From Melitaea cinxia (lineage: Eukaryota > Arthropoda > Insecta > Lepidoptera > Nymphalidae), in contig NC_059401.1 of the NCBI RefSeq assembly GCF_905220565.1, forward strand, positions 5,667,001-5,731,000: a stretch of DNA of 64,000 nt, given 5' to 3'. Below are positions 12,861 through 22,376 of the stretch, one piece after another. A model generated the notes under the pieces. The model had not been told where the DNA came from. It saw only the letters and a list, made by a program, of their open reading frames with translations, and did not search any database. The number at the start of each line of letters is the position of its first letter. The first letter of the stretch is position 1. The position numbers and the translations under genes were made by a program.

Positions 12861-13194
12861 TTATTTACTTTGAAATAATATGGTCTTTATCTAAGTGCAA
12901 TTGGAGTCTGTGGACGTAAGTTAATTGTTGTATTTAGCAAGACTCGACCTTTGAAATCTTTTCTTTAAGTTTTTCCATTTTATCAACTAGCCTAGCCAAA
13001 CATTGATTTCAGTTAGAGAAAACCCACTGAAACCAATATCAGATATGTTCTATAAAATTGGTATTGAATAAAGTCTTATATTGCAGGCTTTTGTCATCTA
13101 TAACTTAGAATGTAGTTATATATATGACGTTCTACGTAGTTCCACCCGCACTGAGTTTAAAGTCAGTCAGTCCCTAAAGTCTCGAAATCTATAA

Positions 13195-13741
13195 TCTATA
13201 ATAATATATATAAAAGCGAAAGGTCACTCACTCATCACAAAATCTCCGAAACTATAACATCTACAAACTTGAAATTTGGCAGGTAGGCTCCCTATAGGAC
13301 GTAGACATCCGCTAAGAACGGATTTTACGAAACTCGACCCCTAAGGGGGTAAAACGGGGGTTGGAAGTTTGTATGAAAGTCCTATGTTTTTGAAGTAAGA
13401 GACCTGAAATTTAAAATGTATGCTCTATAGATGGTAAGAAAGTGTCCAAATAATGTATCTTTAGAAATCAACCCCTTTTTGGGGTTGAAACGGGGGATGG
13501 TACGTTGACTCACTGATCACGAAATCTCTGAAACTATAACACCTACAAACTTGAAATTTGGCAGAAAGGCTCTTTATAAGGCGTAGACATTCGTTAAAAA
13601 CGGATTTTACGAAACTCGACCCCTAAGAGGGTAAAATGGGGGGTTGGAAGTTTGTATGAAAGTCCTATGTTTAAGGAGTAAAAGAAATTTAAAATGTATG
13701 CTCTATAGATAGCGAGAAGGTGTCCAAATAATGCATCGTAA

Positions 13742-13794
<53 letters not shown>

Positions 13795-14401
13795 GAAAGG
13801 TCACTGACTCACTCATCACGAGAACTTAATAACCGCTGGATGGTCCATCCATCCAGGATGGACAAAGATGAGGCAGGGAGGTAGATTATAGTTAGTTGAC
13901 GTCCGCTAAGAACGGATTTTGCGATATTCCACCGCTAAGAGGGTTTAATTAGGGTTGATAGTTTGTATGAAACATATACAGCCTGAAAATAAAACTAAAA
14001 ATGTGGTGTATACAGAGGTTTTATAAAAATAACTATTAAATTATACTAAATTGTGCCTTTTGAAAAGTTACTCAATTTGATAAGCATTTCAAGTGACTGA
14101 AATAAAAAAAATAATTTGCGTTAAACATCTTAATAGTAATGCATATCTTCATAACCACGCGGACGTAGTCGCAGGCGACAGTTAGTGTATTATAAAACAA
14201 AGTCCCCAAAAGTATATCTGAAAGATTCCTTCAAAATCTTCTGAACGGATTTTCATGCGATTTCACCAATGGAGAGAGGGCTTGGAGAGAAAGGTTTACG
14301 GAACGGCTAAGCCGATTTCGATAACAGTTTCACTGGAAGTTTGCCGGGAAAACTTTGTGACACACTGATTTTTACGCGGGCGAAGCCGCGGGCACAGCTA
14401 G
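13195..14401 (+). mobile_element. Non-autonomous Helitron with two 5' ends and three internal repeat units
   Basis: The 3' end is clear: a hairpin gcggg-cgaag-ccgc, then gggcacag, CTAG (14398-14401) and T. A 5' TC preceded by A occurs at 13195 (tctataataatatatataaa), and a second one at 13742 (tctatatata...), each followed by 'aaaaG.GAAAGGTCACT'. Internal units start near 13222, 13503 and 13800; they share 'acaaacttgaaatttggcag', 'cgctaagaacggattttacg' and 'gaagtttgtatgaaagtcct'. So one newer copy may have inserted in, or recombined with, an older one. No Rep/helicase coding sequence remains. Confidence 0.7.
13742..13790. repeat. (AT)n microsatellite at the second Helitron 5' end
   Basis: About 24 uninterrupted ta/at dinucleotides follow the second TC terminus. 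It appears to be an expansion of the family's normal 'tctatatatata' start rather than a separate locus. Confidence 0.9.
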
Positions 14402-14694
14402 TAATATAATAAACAAATTAAAATCTTATGAATAAACCGAACACAGCGAAAATATATTTTTCACTGGTTTAATTTTTAACAAATATTATAAAAAAAATAT
14501 AAACAACGACAAAGAAAATGTGTCATAGCATAATATTTTGCACTCTAAGTTATATTATATTTTAATGCCCTTGCGAGGATGATATAATCAATATATGGAT
14601 TTTTAAATAAATAAAAAAAGATGAAAAAAAAGTATTTCATCGGAATAGGAATTTTAATGAGTTAGTAGGCTTAAGTCGGTTTATTATTTTAAAT
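14402..14694. other. A+T-rich spacer
   Basis: Short spacer between the Helitron and the RTE fragment. Nothing recognisable in it. Confidence 0.5.
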
Positions 14695-14825
14695 ATCTAT
14701 CGGAAGACCTACGTAGGATTGCCGGTGATGGAGATTGACGGGTGGATGAAGATTGCGGAAAACCGGGATGTCTGGCGCGAACTTGGGGAGGCCTATGTTG
14801 AGCAGTGGACTGCAATAGGCTGAAT
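14695..14825 (+). pseudogene. RTE retrotransposon, C-terminal end with a frameshift
   Basis: The plus strand encodes the last residues of an RTE-type ORF in two frames: DLRRIAG in one, then WMKIAENRDVW and ELGEAYVEQWTAIG before a stop in another. The frame changes near 14725, so this copy is dead. It matches the intact C-terminus at 16625-17061 (IRKIAG..WMRIAEDRDVW..LGEAYVQQW). The reverse transcriptase and endonuclease domains are absent through 5' truncation. Confidence 0.8.
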
Positions 14826-15480
14826 TGTATGTTGTGTGTTGTATAAACGCTAATAAAATAATTTGTGGTAAAAATTGCTTTATAAATAGTTTTGTGTTTT
14901 GCTTGTGACAATCTTTTAGGACTATTAATGATAACCACAGATTAAATATCAATTACAAAAAGATTTTTGTAAGAAATTAGTCCAAAAAAGTTTTTCAAAT
15001 ACAAAATATATCTTTAAGAGTATTTTCCTCACGAATATCATTTAAAAATAATAATAAAGAAAAGCATCAAGATAACTTTTATTTGGGCTATAAACATGAA
15101 AATTCTTCACAAAAATGAACGCTGCTCGTTTTGATTCGGCGTAATATCCGCTTAAAAGTCATTTAACTGAATTGTGGTTTTAAAAAGTGAAGCGGACATC
15201 ATTCTGGCTATCGCATAGATCGCACTTTAGAATGACTGATTTATTTTCTCACTCATTTTCTCCTATAATTAAATATATTTTATGTTTTATTGATAAAAAA
15301 AAAAAAAAACTGTAAAAGTCTGTGTTTTATTTTTATTAATAAAAATATATACTGGTTTTCAATATCAGTACTTTGATTTAACTCTGATGGAAAATGAAAT
15401 AAAGTTGGATATTAAAATACAAGTAAATCTTTTGTAAGTTTATCTTTAGTCACAAGTGAAGTTGTCATTTCTCATTAATG
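14826..15480. other. A+T-rich stretch without a recognisable gene
   Basis: A poly-A run sits at 15296-15310 without a recognised retroelement next to it. Nothing else is supported. Confidence 0.45.
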
Positions 15481-15584
15481 AACTAATAAGCGGCGACAAA
15501 GTATTAGAATCTACCGAAATAGAACCGACTAACTCACATCGATGACTACATCAATACTGAAACGCAAACATTCACACCGCGAAA

Positions 15585-15641
15585 ATGTTTCTCCTGGTGC
15601 GTTGTGGGTGTGCTCTGAGCGGCATATTATTTATTGAATGA
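15585..15641 (+). CDS. Possible short ORF, 18 codons, hydrophobic
   Basis: ATG at 15585 in a fair context (gaaaATGttt) opens an 18-codon frame that starts MFLLVRCGCALSG and stops at TGA (15639-15641). It lies in a patch (15480-15770) richer in G+C than its flanks and free of known repeats. The N-terminus resembles the start of a signal peptide, so a first exon spliced onward is possible, but no strong donor was seen. It could well be chance. Confidence 0.15.
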   Translation: MFLLVRCGCALSGILFIE

Positions 15642-15772
15642 CAGCAAAACGACAGATTTGTAAGCGGCGAAAAATATTTAACAGAGCCGTAGAAAGTAAT
15701 CGGCATCGAGCGGGAGAACTTCGAGCTCGAAGATCGTGTCTGTCATTATTACAAATATACATTTTGTTGTAG
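15638..15772 (+). CDS. Possible short ORF, 44 codons, arginine-rich
   Basis: The ATG at 15638 overlaps the stop of the preceding short ORF as ATGA. The frame runs 44 codons (starts MTAKRQICKRRKIF, contains RAGELRARRS) to TAG at 15770-15772. It has a basic middle and a hydrophobic end. The minus strand of the same patch also has a 22-codon frame (MTDTIFELEVLP..), so openness on both strands weakens the case for either. No relative is recognised. Confidence 0.2.
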   Translation: MTAKRQICKRRKIFNRAVESNRHRAGELRARRSCLSLLQIYILL

Positions 15773-16121
15773 ACTATTTAGTTGTTGAAACACGAAACGT
15801 AATCAACTCCTAAGAGTACATTCTTGTATTTGTTCTGTGAACTTTAATATGACTGAAAAGATTAAAATATTAACTTCAATGCAATAAAAATTTTCGGTGA
15901 TAACTCTAAATACTAGAGCTTTTTACAGTTAACAGTTTCACTCTAAATTAAAACATTTAAAATTTAAATAGTTGTTTACAATACTATCTACGTAGAAAGT
16001 GGGATTTTTATTTTTATCAATGTATACCAAATTAACGTCATCTCCATTATGGCACATACAATTGCTTATTTTATTTAGTCGGTGTATCATAGCGGACTCA
16101 ACTATCTTCTTTATATTGGTA
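15773..16121. other. A+T-rich spacer
   Basis: Spacer between the G+C-richer patch and a minus-strand Helitron. Nothing recognisable. Confidence 0.45.
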
Positions 16122-16443
16122 CTAGCTGTGCTCGCAACTTCGTTCGCGAGGAACTTAACAAATTAGTTATTTAGTTAGTTTGCAGACTTATAAAATGAAA
16201 AAAAAAAATCTCAAATAAAAGTAGCCTAAGCTACTCCTTTTTAACTCAACTGTCTGCCAATGAAAGTCCTGTTAAAATCGGTCCAGCCGTTTCAGAGATT
16301 AGCCGGAACAAACAGACAGACAGACAATAATGATAAAAAATATTATTTGCCTATATGGAGCGTGTATACATACATATGAATTTTGTTAAAAGCGGTTATT
16401 TTAATATTACAAACAGATACTCTAATTTTATTTATTCGTATTT
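16122..16443 (-). mobile_element. Non-autonomous Helitron, minus strand (long family)
   Basis: On the minus strand the element ends with an imperfect hairpin (ctcgcgaacgaagttgcgag), cacag and CTAG (16125-16122), then T. Inside are 'aatcggtccagccgtttcag' and 'ttagccggaacaaacagaca' on the plus strand. The right end resembles that of the copy at 58869-59142 ('attttaatattacaaacaga'), but the terminal TC has mutated, so the 5' boundary is approximate. Confidence 0.7.
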
Positions 16444-16549
16444 GCCGAGTAGAAGAACACCACACACGAGTCATTGGTAACGCAGATTTATCAAAGATAT
16501 TGATTTAATTTGTTAAGTTGAGAGAAAATAGCGGTATTCTTAAATCGAA

Positions 16550-16560
16550 GGCCATCACTA
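16550..16560. repeat. Target-site duplication of RTE insertion, left copy
   Basis: The 11 bases ggccatcacta occur here and again at 17062-17072, directly flanking the truncated RTE element. An 11-bp duplication fits target-primed reverse transcription by a non-LTR retrotransposon. Confidence 0.8.
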
Positions 16561-16664
16561 CTCACTCACTTCAGCTTATCGCAGTCCACTGCTGGACATA
16601 GGCCTCCCCGACTACTCACTCACTTCAGCTTATCGCAGTCCACTGCTGGACATAGGCCTCCCCG
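16557..16664 (-). repeat. 54-bp tandem duplication at the RTE 3' end
   Basis: Units 16557-16610 and 16611-16664 are identical. Each holds actactcactcacttcagc, the 'cagtccactgctggacatag' tail in reverse and 'gcctccccg'. RTE elements often end in short tandem repeats, and slippage at reverse-transcription start could make such a copy. Confidence 0.85.
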
Positions 16665-17061
16665 AGTTTGCGCCAGACATCCCGGTCTTCCGCAATCCTC
16701 ATCCAGCCGATACCGGCAATCTTACGTATATCGTCGGTCCAACGGGCCGGAGGACGTCCCACACTGCGTTTGCCAAGACGCGGTCTCCACTCTAGGACCC
16801 GTCTACTCCAACGGCCATCGGTCCTGCGACACAAATGACCAGCCCACTGCCACTTCAACTTGCTAATTCTGTAGGCTACGTCGGTTACTTTCGTTCTCTC
16901 GCGGATAGTCTCATTTCTAATCCTATCTTTAAGAGAAACCCCAAGCATAGCCCGTTCCATTGCACGCTGAGCGACCCTAAACTTGTGGACCAGTCCCTTC
17001 GTCAGTGTCCACGTCTCGGCTGCGTATGTTAACACAGGCAGGACGCATTGTTCGACGCAAC
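16561..17061 (-). mobile_element. 5'-truncated RTE-clade LINE insertion with intact C-terminal frame
   Basis: The minus strand encodes the C-terminal end of an RTE (BovB-like) reverse transcriptase protein without a stop. Key landmarks are QCVLPVLTYAAETWTLT, RAMERAMLGVSLKDR, KWQWAGHLCRR, GRPPARWTDDI and LGEAYVQQWTAIS at the end (stop at 16625). Full-length relatives carry an apurinic-like endonuclease and reverse transcriptase upstream; here the copy is cut at 17061, a few residues before QCVLP. The insertion is flanked by ggccatcacta at 16550-16560 and 17062-17072. The uninterrupted frame suggests a recent insertion. The 3' end carries a 54-bp tandem duplication. An ATG at 17114 in the same frame is flank sequence, not the protein start. 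Confidence 0.9.
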
Positions 17062-17072
17062 GGCCATCACTA
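17062..17072. repeat. Target-site duplication of RTE insertion, right copy
   Basis: Second copy of ggccatcacta, matching 16550-16560. Confidence 0.8.
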
Positions 17073-19070
17073 AACTCGATGTAAATATGTATGATGTATC
17101 CACCATTCCATTGCATTCCTAACTAGGCACTTAGACGAGTATTAAAAAAAACAACTCTCTTTTGTTAAACTTAATGTCCGGTGACGTAAAATTGATCTGT
17201 TTATCGTTAGTCGTCCAAGTAAACAACAATAAGTTGGCGGTTTGTTGGCTACCAACGCAGTAAACAAAATAATGAAGTGTCCAAGTTTTTGCAACGTTTT
17301 AGTTAGTTTTCATTACTCTTTCGTAACCTGTTCTCGATAACTTAATACTGTTGTACTGTGGCTATACTATTTTTTATTTTAATGCAAGTTATTCTAATTT
17401 TGGTTATCCTGTAAGCTGTGTTTTTAAAACAGCGAAAAATTTGGTCTAAGTAAAGAAAAGCAATTCCCAATACCTTTGATTGCGATTTGATAGAGCGATT
17501 TTAAAAATTCATTTACTTATGAAAATTCTACGTAATCAAGAAGTGACATTAAGTAAATTTTACCAGGGAGAAACGAAAAAACTAAAGTCGTGTATTTCAC
17601 GCAAATGAAGCCGCTGGCGAAAAACTAATATAGTATTAAGTTCTAATTAATTTAAATACTATAACTTTATCTCACAAAACAAGATCTTTATGTTGCTTTT
17701 AGGATTCTATACCGACGAAATGACATAATCTTATTTATTCCTAAGAGCTTTCTTTTGTCCATCTGTCTCATATTTTCATTAAAGTAGGCTATAAAATTAC
17801 TTTTGGTTCACCATGACATTTATATTACATTACAGTGAAGGAAATGTAACTATTAGAGAGATCCATACTAAGGAGGTACTTGCGATTTTATAGATGTACG
17901 TTATTATGGCCATTATAAAGAAATTTAAAAATAACAAGTTTCAAATAAATGGAGATCATCAAACATGTGTTTTTTGTTTTTATCATATTTAATAGTATAT
18001 TGTGATTCGTTAGCGTGTAACTTTTTACACTTATCAAATACGTTTTACAGTCAAAATATAAAAAAGTACGTCATAGAAATGTTATGATTTATAAGTTATT
18101 GCAAGTTACGACCGAAAGTGGTATAATTTGACGTATTCAAGATATTGATTAATTATTTATTTTTTGAGAGATTAATCTATGGTTGCAACAACTATGTAGT
18201 TTTAATTAATAACGAGTGAGTGAACGGTTTTCATTTTCTATAACTTCAAATACTCTAAAACTATAGCAATTTCCCCTTAAGAGGGTACGACTTAAACAAC
18301 CTTACCCTATAATAAAGCTGTGTAATTCTGAACGAGGAATAAAGTTGAATACATTTACATAGATTATAGATCGTTCAACTCGTCTTGAGTCGTAAGTGTA
18401 AGTGCATTTGTAAATGCGTAGCTGTTGTTTGTGCGATAGTAACCGGGCAGTAGTCAATTTAACAACGAAGCAGATGTTTCACATTTAAATTTGGGAAAAA
18501 AAGGAATTGACAGATGCATAATTGATTATCCGACTACGGAAAAGCACAGAAAAGGATCGTTGTAAGCAATTTGTTATCAATTTCCGCATGCAAACCTTTG
18601 ACTGTAATAGTATAAACTGGACGCACCTAGTAATTCATGCTATGGGCTTAATAAATCTATGTAAAAGTAAAATAAACAGTTTCTGTTAGCCGCAAAGTTT
18701 GATTTATTTTATCTATCAGGCATGTTTCTTGTCACCCTGGCAATTGAGATACGTATAACCACAGATGTACAGACTACATAATTAAAGATGTAAGTATGTT
18801 GCTGATTATATATTCATACAAAAAACAAGTGAGTATCTAGGATAGTATTCTAATTACAATGGTTTATTTATTTTCATACTGTGTTCGTTGATCGTGTAAA
18901 AGAAGGAACATTTTTACGCAAACGTTACTTTATATAGTCAAAGGTTATATTTATATAGTAAAAGCTTTAGCCCAAGAGCGGGATGTTTATTGGCTGATTT
19001 AGTTCAAATCAGTATAGTTCATACGTATGTAGTATGTATGTAGATATCAACACTTTAAGACATTTTATTG
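17073..19070. other. A+T-rich stretch with a possible decayed Helitron end
   Basis: At about 17597-17628 the plus strand reads 'acgcaaatgaagccgctggc', then gaaaaa and CTAA followed by T. This looks like a mutated or CTRR-variant Helitron 3' terminus, but no 5' end could be paired with it. The rest of the span shows no gene or defined repeat. Confidence 0.4.
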
Positions 19071-19395
19071 GTGTGGCTACGGTACTAAAGAATTTAGCCA
19101 CCCCCTCTCTTCCCGTGGGTGTCGTAAGAGGCGACTAAGGGATAACACAGTTCCGCTACCACCTTGGAACTTAAAAAGCCGACCGGTGGCGGGATAACCA
19201 TCGAACTGCTGGCTTTGAAATATACAGGCCGAAGACGGGCAGCAGCGTCTTCGGTGCGACAAAGCCAGTACTGCGGTCACCAACCCGCCTGCCCAGCGTG
19301 GTGACTATGGGCAAAACACATGAGTTCACGTTATTTTTAGCGTAAACTTATGGAGGCCTATGTCCAGCAGTGGACTGTATAGGCTGTAATGAATG
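19071..19395 (+). mobile_element. Family A RTE-tailed element, full length
   Basis: Reading order: 'ggtgtggctacggtactaaag' head, 'tcttcccgtgggtgtcgtaa', 'gaggcgactaagggataaca', 'aagccgaccggtggcgggat', 'ggccgaagacgggcagcagc', 'gccagtactgcggtcaccaa', 'gtggtgactatgggcaaaac', then the RTE tail 'cctatgtccagcagtggact' and 'ataggctg'. No A/B-box pair typical of tRNA-derived SINEs is visible in the head, so its origin is unclear. It encodes no protein on either strand that makes sense. Confidence 0.8.
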
Positions 19396-21196
19396 ATTTA
19401 AAAAATCAGCCTAACCATAAAAATTCTAACAATATTTTGTTAATAATGCTTATTATAGGATTAAAACAAAAACTAATTTTAGTAAAAAAAAAAAAAAAAA
19501 AAAACAGTTAATTTTCATAATACTCGTAGCTCTGAAATTCTTAATTCAATTTTTATCTGAAAGTCCATTTGGATATATTGCAAGTCATCGATGGTTATTG
19601 TGATAAATTGCGGCTTAAGCGATAGGCCATGCCATTAGCTGGCATTCATATAGTTTCTATCCTAGACAGGGGTGAGCGTTTATACAAAGGCCGGATTTAA
19701 TTTAACAACTTCGAGTTTGTACGTATTATGCTAGACGCTTATTGAATAGCAGACTAAAGTCGCTGAATTATATGTTTTCGGAGGGTTAGAAACATTTTCG
19801 ATACCAATTTCGCCAAAATTATCTTGACATGGAAAAGTTATTCGTTTAAACTCAGAACTATTAAATGGATTAGACAAATGGTTACACAAGGTTTGATGTT
19901 ACTATTAGGGAGGTGATTATAAAAGTCGGCAGTATTTGATATTATAGTAAAAACTATTAAGATTATTCGTAATACTCCGAGCCTGAATGGTGTATGCTGG
20001 ATTTTCAGCATATTTCAAAAGTTGATTGAGATTCTACTTGATTTTGCTTGTGCTTTGTGTTATGCTTTTTAATGAATACAACAACAGCATTATTTTACTG
20101 ATTAATAATATTGTGGAGTATCTTTAAATGTCTGGAAAAAAAGTTACAAATTACAGACATATTTTTTTTGAACATTGTACTTCATGGAGTAATACACAAA
20201 TATACTAATTATTTAAAGTGGGATTGACGGCTTACTTGTTACTAGACACTGCTTTTGTTATTTGACCCTATTAGGCAGAATAATATGAAATTGGATTAGA
20301 ATAAGGAATTTAGTTACTATATTCAGTTTCAATATAGTCTAACTTTACTACTTGCGATTACAAAAATGTGTTCTGTATAACTATAATAGGTGTTAAATAT
20401 AATAGGTGTTAAACATATTTTCATTTATCACAAAGTATAAATTTATATATATATATAATACTTTCGATATATATAGATCGAAAGTATTTAAAAATTGGTT
20501 CAAATACGTACAAATATCATGTCGAAAAGTTTAACGTAATAAAATTTACCATTGTTGCTAAAATTATTCAAATTTTAAATCAGTGTATATAAATGATAAT
20601 TATTTTTACCATTCTTGTAAATAAAAAGTATTTCCAAGGCACATTCTGCCAACCAAGCTAATGAAGGACAAGAGAAGTTAGAGGATAAACTTAATTATTG
20701 AGCTAAATTGAATAATTAATGTTTTATGTAAATAAGCTTCCGTTCCGTTTTTGAATTTTAATTATGAGAAATGAATTTCTAATGTATTTTTCTGTATAAC
20801 AAAGTATAAAATATACATAAAGTTTTTGCAGTATATCCAACAGTATTGTATTTCAAAAAGTATATTTAATCAAAAAATGTGTTATACTATGTTTTATGTC
20901 AAGATTATATTAAAATAAATCCTCTAAGATTTCCTTAAGTTGTAAATTTAAGTAAGTAAGGCTTAGGTAAGCCTGTAATCTCCTGCTCATATGAAATTTT
21001 AATTTCTGAATTTGTTAATGTAACAGAATTAGGATTAAGTTAAGGAAAGTGTGTGTTCTCTGTAATTATAAATTTAAACATTACCAACGCAGAATATCTT
21101 CAAAATAATAACAAACTTTTATTTGTTATTTTACAAAAATTAACTTACACTAATTTTAAATTTGATCGTACTTTTTATCAGAAATATTATTAATTA
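19396..21196. other. A+T-rich stretch with poly-A and small repeats
   Basis: A 22-base poly-A lies at about 19482-19504. A 17-bp word (ataataggtgttaaa) is doubled at 20383-20415. A 12-bp inverted repeat (aatactttcgat ... atcgaaagtatt) folds near 20457-20488. No gene is supported. Confidence 0.5.
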
Positions 21197-21386
21197 CTAG
21201 CTGACCCCGCAATCGTTGTTTTGACATATATGTTATAAGCCTCTTAATTTCCTTACAACTTAGGGGTATGAAAAATAGATGCTGGCCGATTCTCAGATAT
21301 GCACACAAAATTTCATAAAATTCGGTCCAGCCGTTTCGGAGGAGTATTTTAACTAACGTTGTGACACGAGAATTTTATAAATAAGA
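21197..21386 (-). mobile_element. Mini-Helitron, 190 bp, exact ends
   Basis: On the minus strand the element starts TCTTATTTATAAAATTCTCG and ends ggggtcagCTAG, with A before TC and T after CTAG. These are Helitron boundaries. Internal words on the plus strand are 'aacttaggggtatgaaaaat', 'gccgattctcagatatgcac' and 'cggtccagccgtttcggagg'. The copy at 59951-60140 is the same length on the other strand. It has no coding capacity. Confidence 0.75.
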
Positions 21387-21924
21387 TTGAGTTTAAAAAT
21401 CGATTATTTTTTATTTTAATTTTATCCTACAAAAATTAAGTGCCTAAGGTAGCAAGCACTTTGGTACGAGCAAGACGTCTCTCATGGTACTGATATTTAT
21501 GTTTTAGTTTATTGAATATCTGAAATGTATAAGATTTAAATAGTTACTTTGTAAACATAAAACCGTTACTTATTGAGATCTGATATTTAATAGACACTGT
21601 TTTGACTGTTTGAATGTTTTGAAGACGTTTGATGTTTCATTTATTGTTAAAATACTCAATTTACTGTGTAAATATTCGAACTAATATCTATTATAATTAA
21701 TATAATTATTTTATACTAAATTTTATTATTTTATGCAATAGGTCTTTTTAATTTCATTTCGAATCTTGCTTGCAGTGCCATCTTTACACTGACTGATGTT
21801 TGTTCACATTAATGTTTGTTCAGATTGTTCAGAGAGTTAAAACATTTATTAGATGTATTTCAAGAATTATTTTACAGTATCTAATTTAATTTGTTAATTT
21901 TAAAAGGTGTTGTATTTGATTGCA
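21387..21924. other. A+T-rich spacer
   Basis: No gene or defined repeat recognised in this spacer. Confidence 0.45.
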
Positions 21925-22000
21925 AGGTCGCGCCATTTTTGGCGCGAACTATTGGAGGCCTATGTCCAGCAGTGGACGGTATAAGGCTGAAGTGGTGAGT
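21925..22000 (+). mobile_element. RTE/family A 3' tail fragment
   Basis: Only the last part is present: 'ggcgcgaactattggaggcc', 'tatgtccagcagtggacggt' and 'aaggctgaagtggtgagtga'. It is too short to tell whether it came from an RTE LINE or from family A. Confidence 0.7.
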
Positions 22001-22261
22001 GATGAAACACTTATGTAACACTTTGAAAAAAAAAATATGATGTTTAATAAATTAAAATTATTTTAATTCATACGAAAATTGCTTAGAAGTAGGATAGAAA
22101 TTACACTGCAAGTAAAAAGGACACATAACTCGGTTGCCAAATTTTACACAACAACTGGACCGTTCTCAGGATGTAGAGTACAGACTAATGGAAGATCGCT
22201 AACTTTTATACATATTATTTTAGTTTCTGTACATGTATATGACAGACAAAAAATGTAAAAA

Positions 22262-22376
22262 TATTATTTTGGTATACGTAGTGTATACAATAAACATCCA
22301 TATGCATTTAGTAAAAGTGGTTATGTTAATATTACAAACAGATATTCCAATTTTATATATTTGTATCAAGTAAACA
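22262..22376 (-). mobile_element. Helitron 5' fragment (long family)
   Basis: The plus strand 'ttatgttaatattacaaaca' and 'gatattccaattttatatat' correspond to the 5' end of the elements at 16122 and 58869. The CTAG end is missing. Confidence 0.55.

Noticed and set aside
14684..14952. Two minus-strand frames of 84-87 codons
   Set aside because: The plus strand carries recognisable RTE coding sequence here; the minus frames are its shadow.
19077..19283. 68-codon minus-strand frame rich in R and S
   Set aside because: It is the antisense reading of a family A element, and similar frames occur in every copy.
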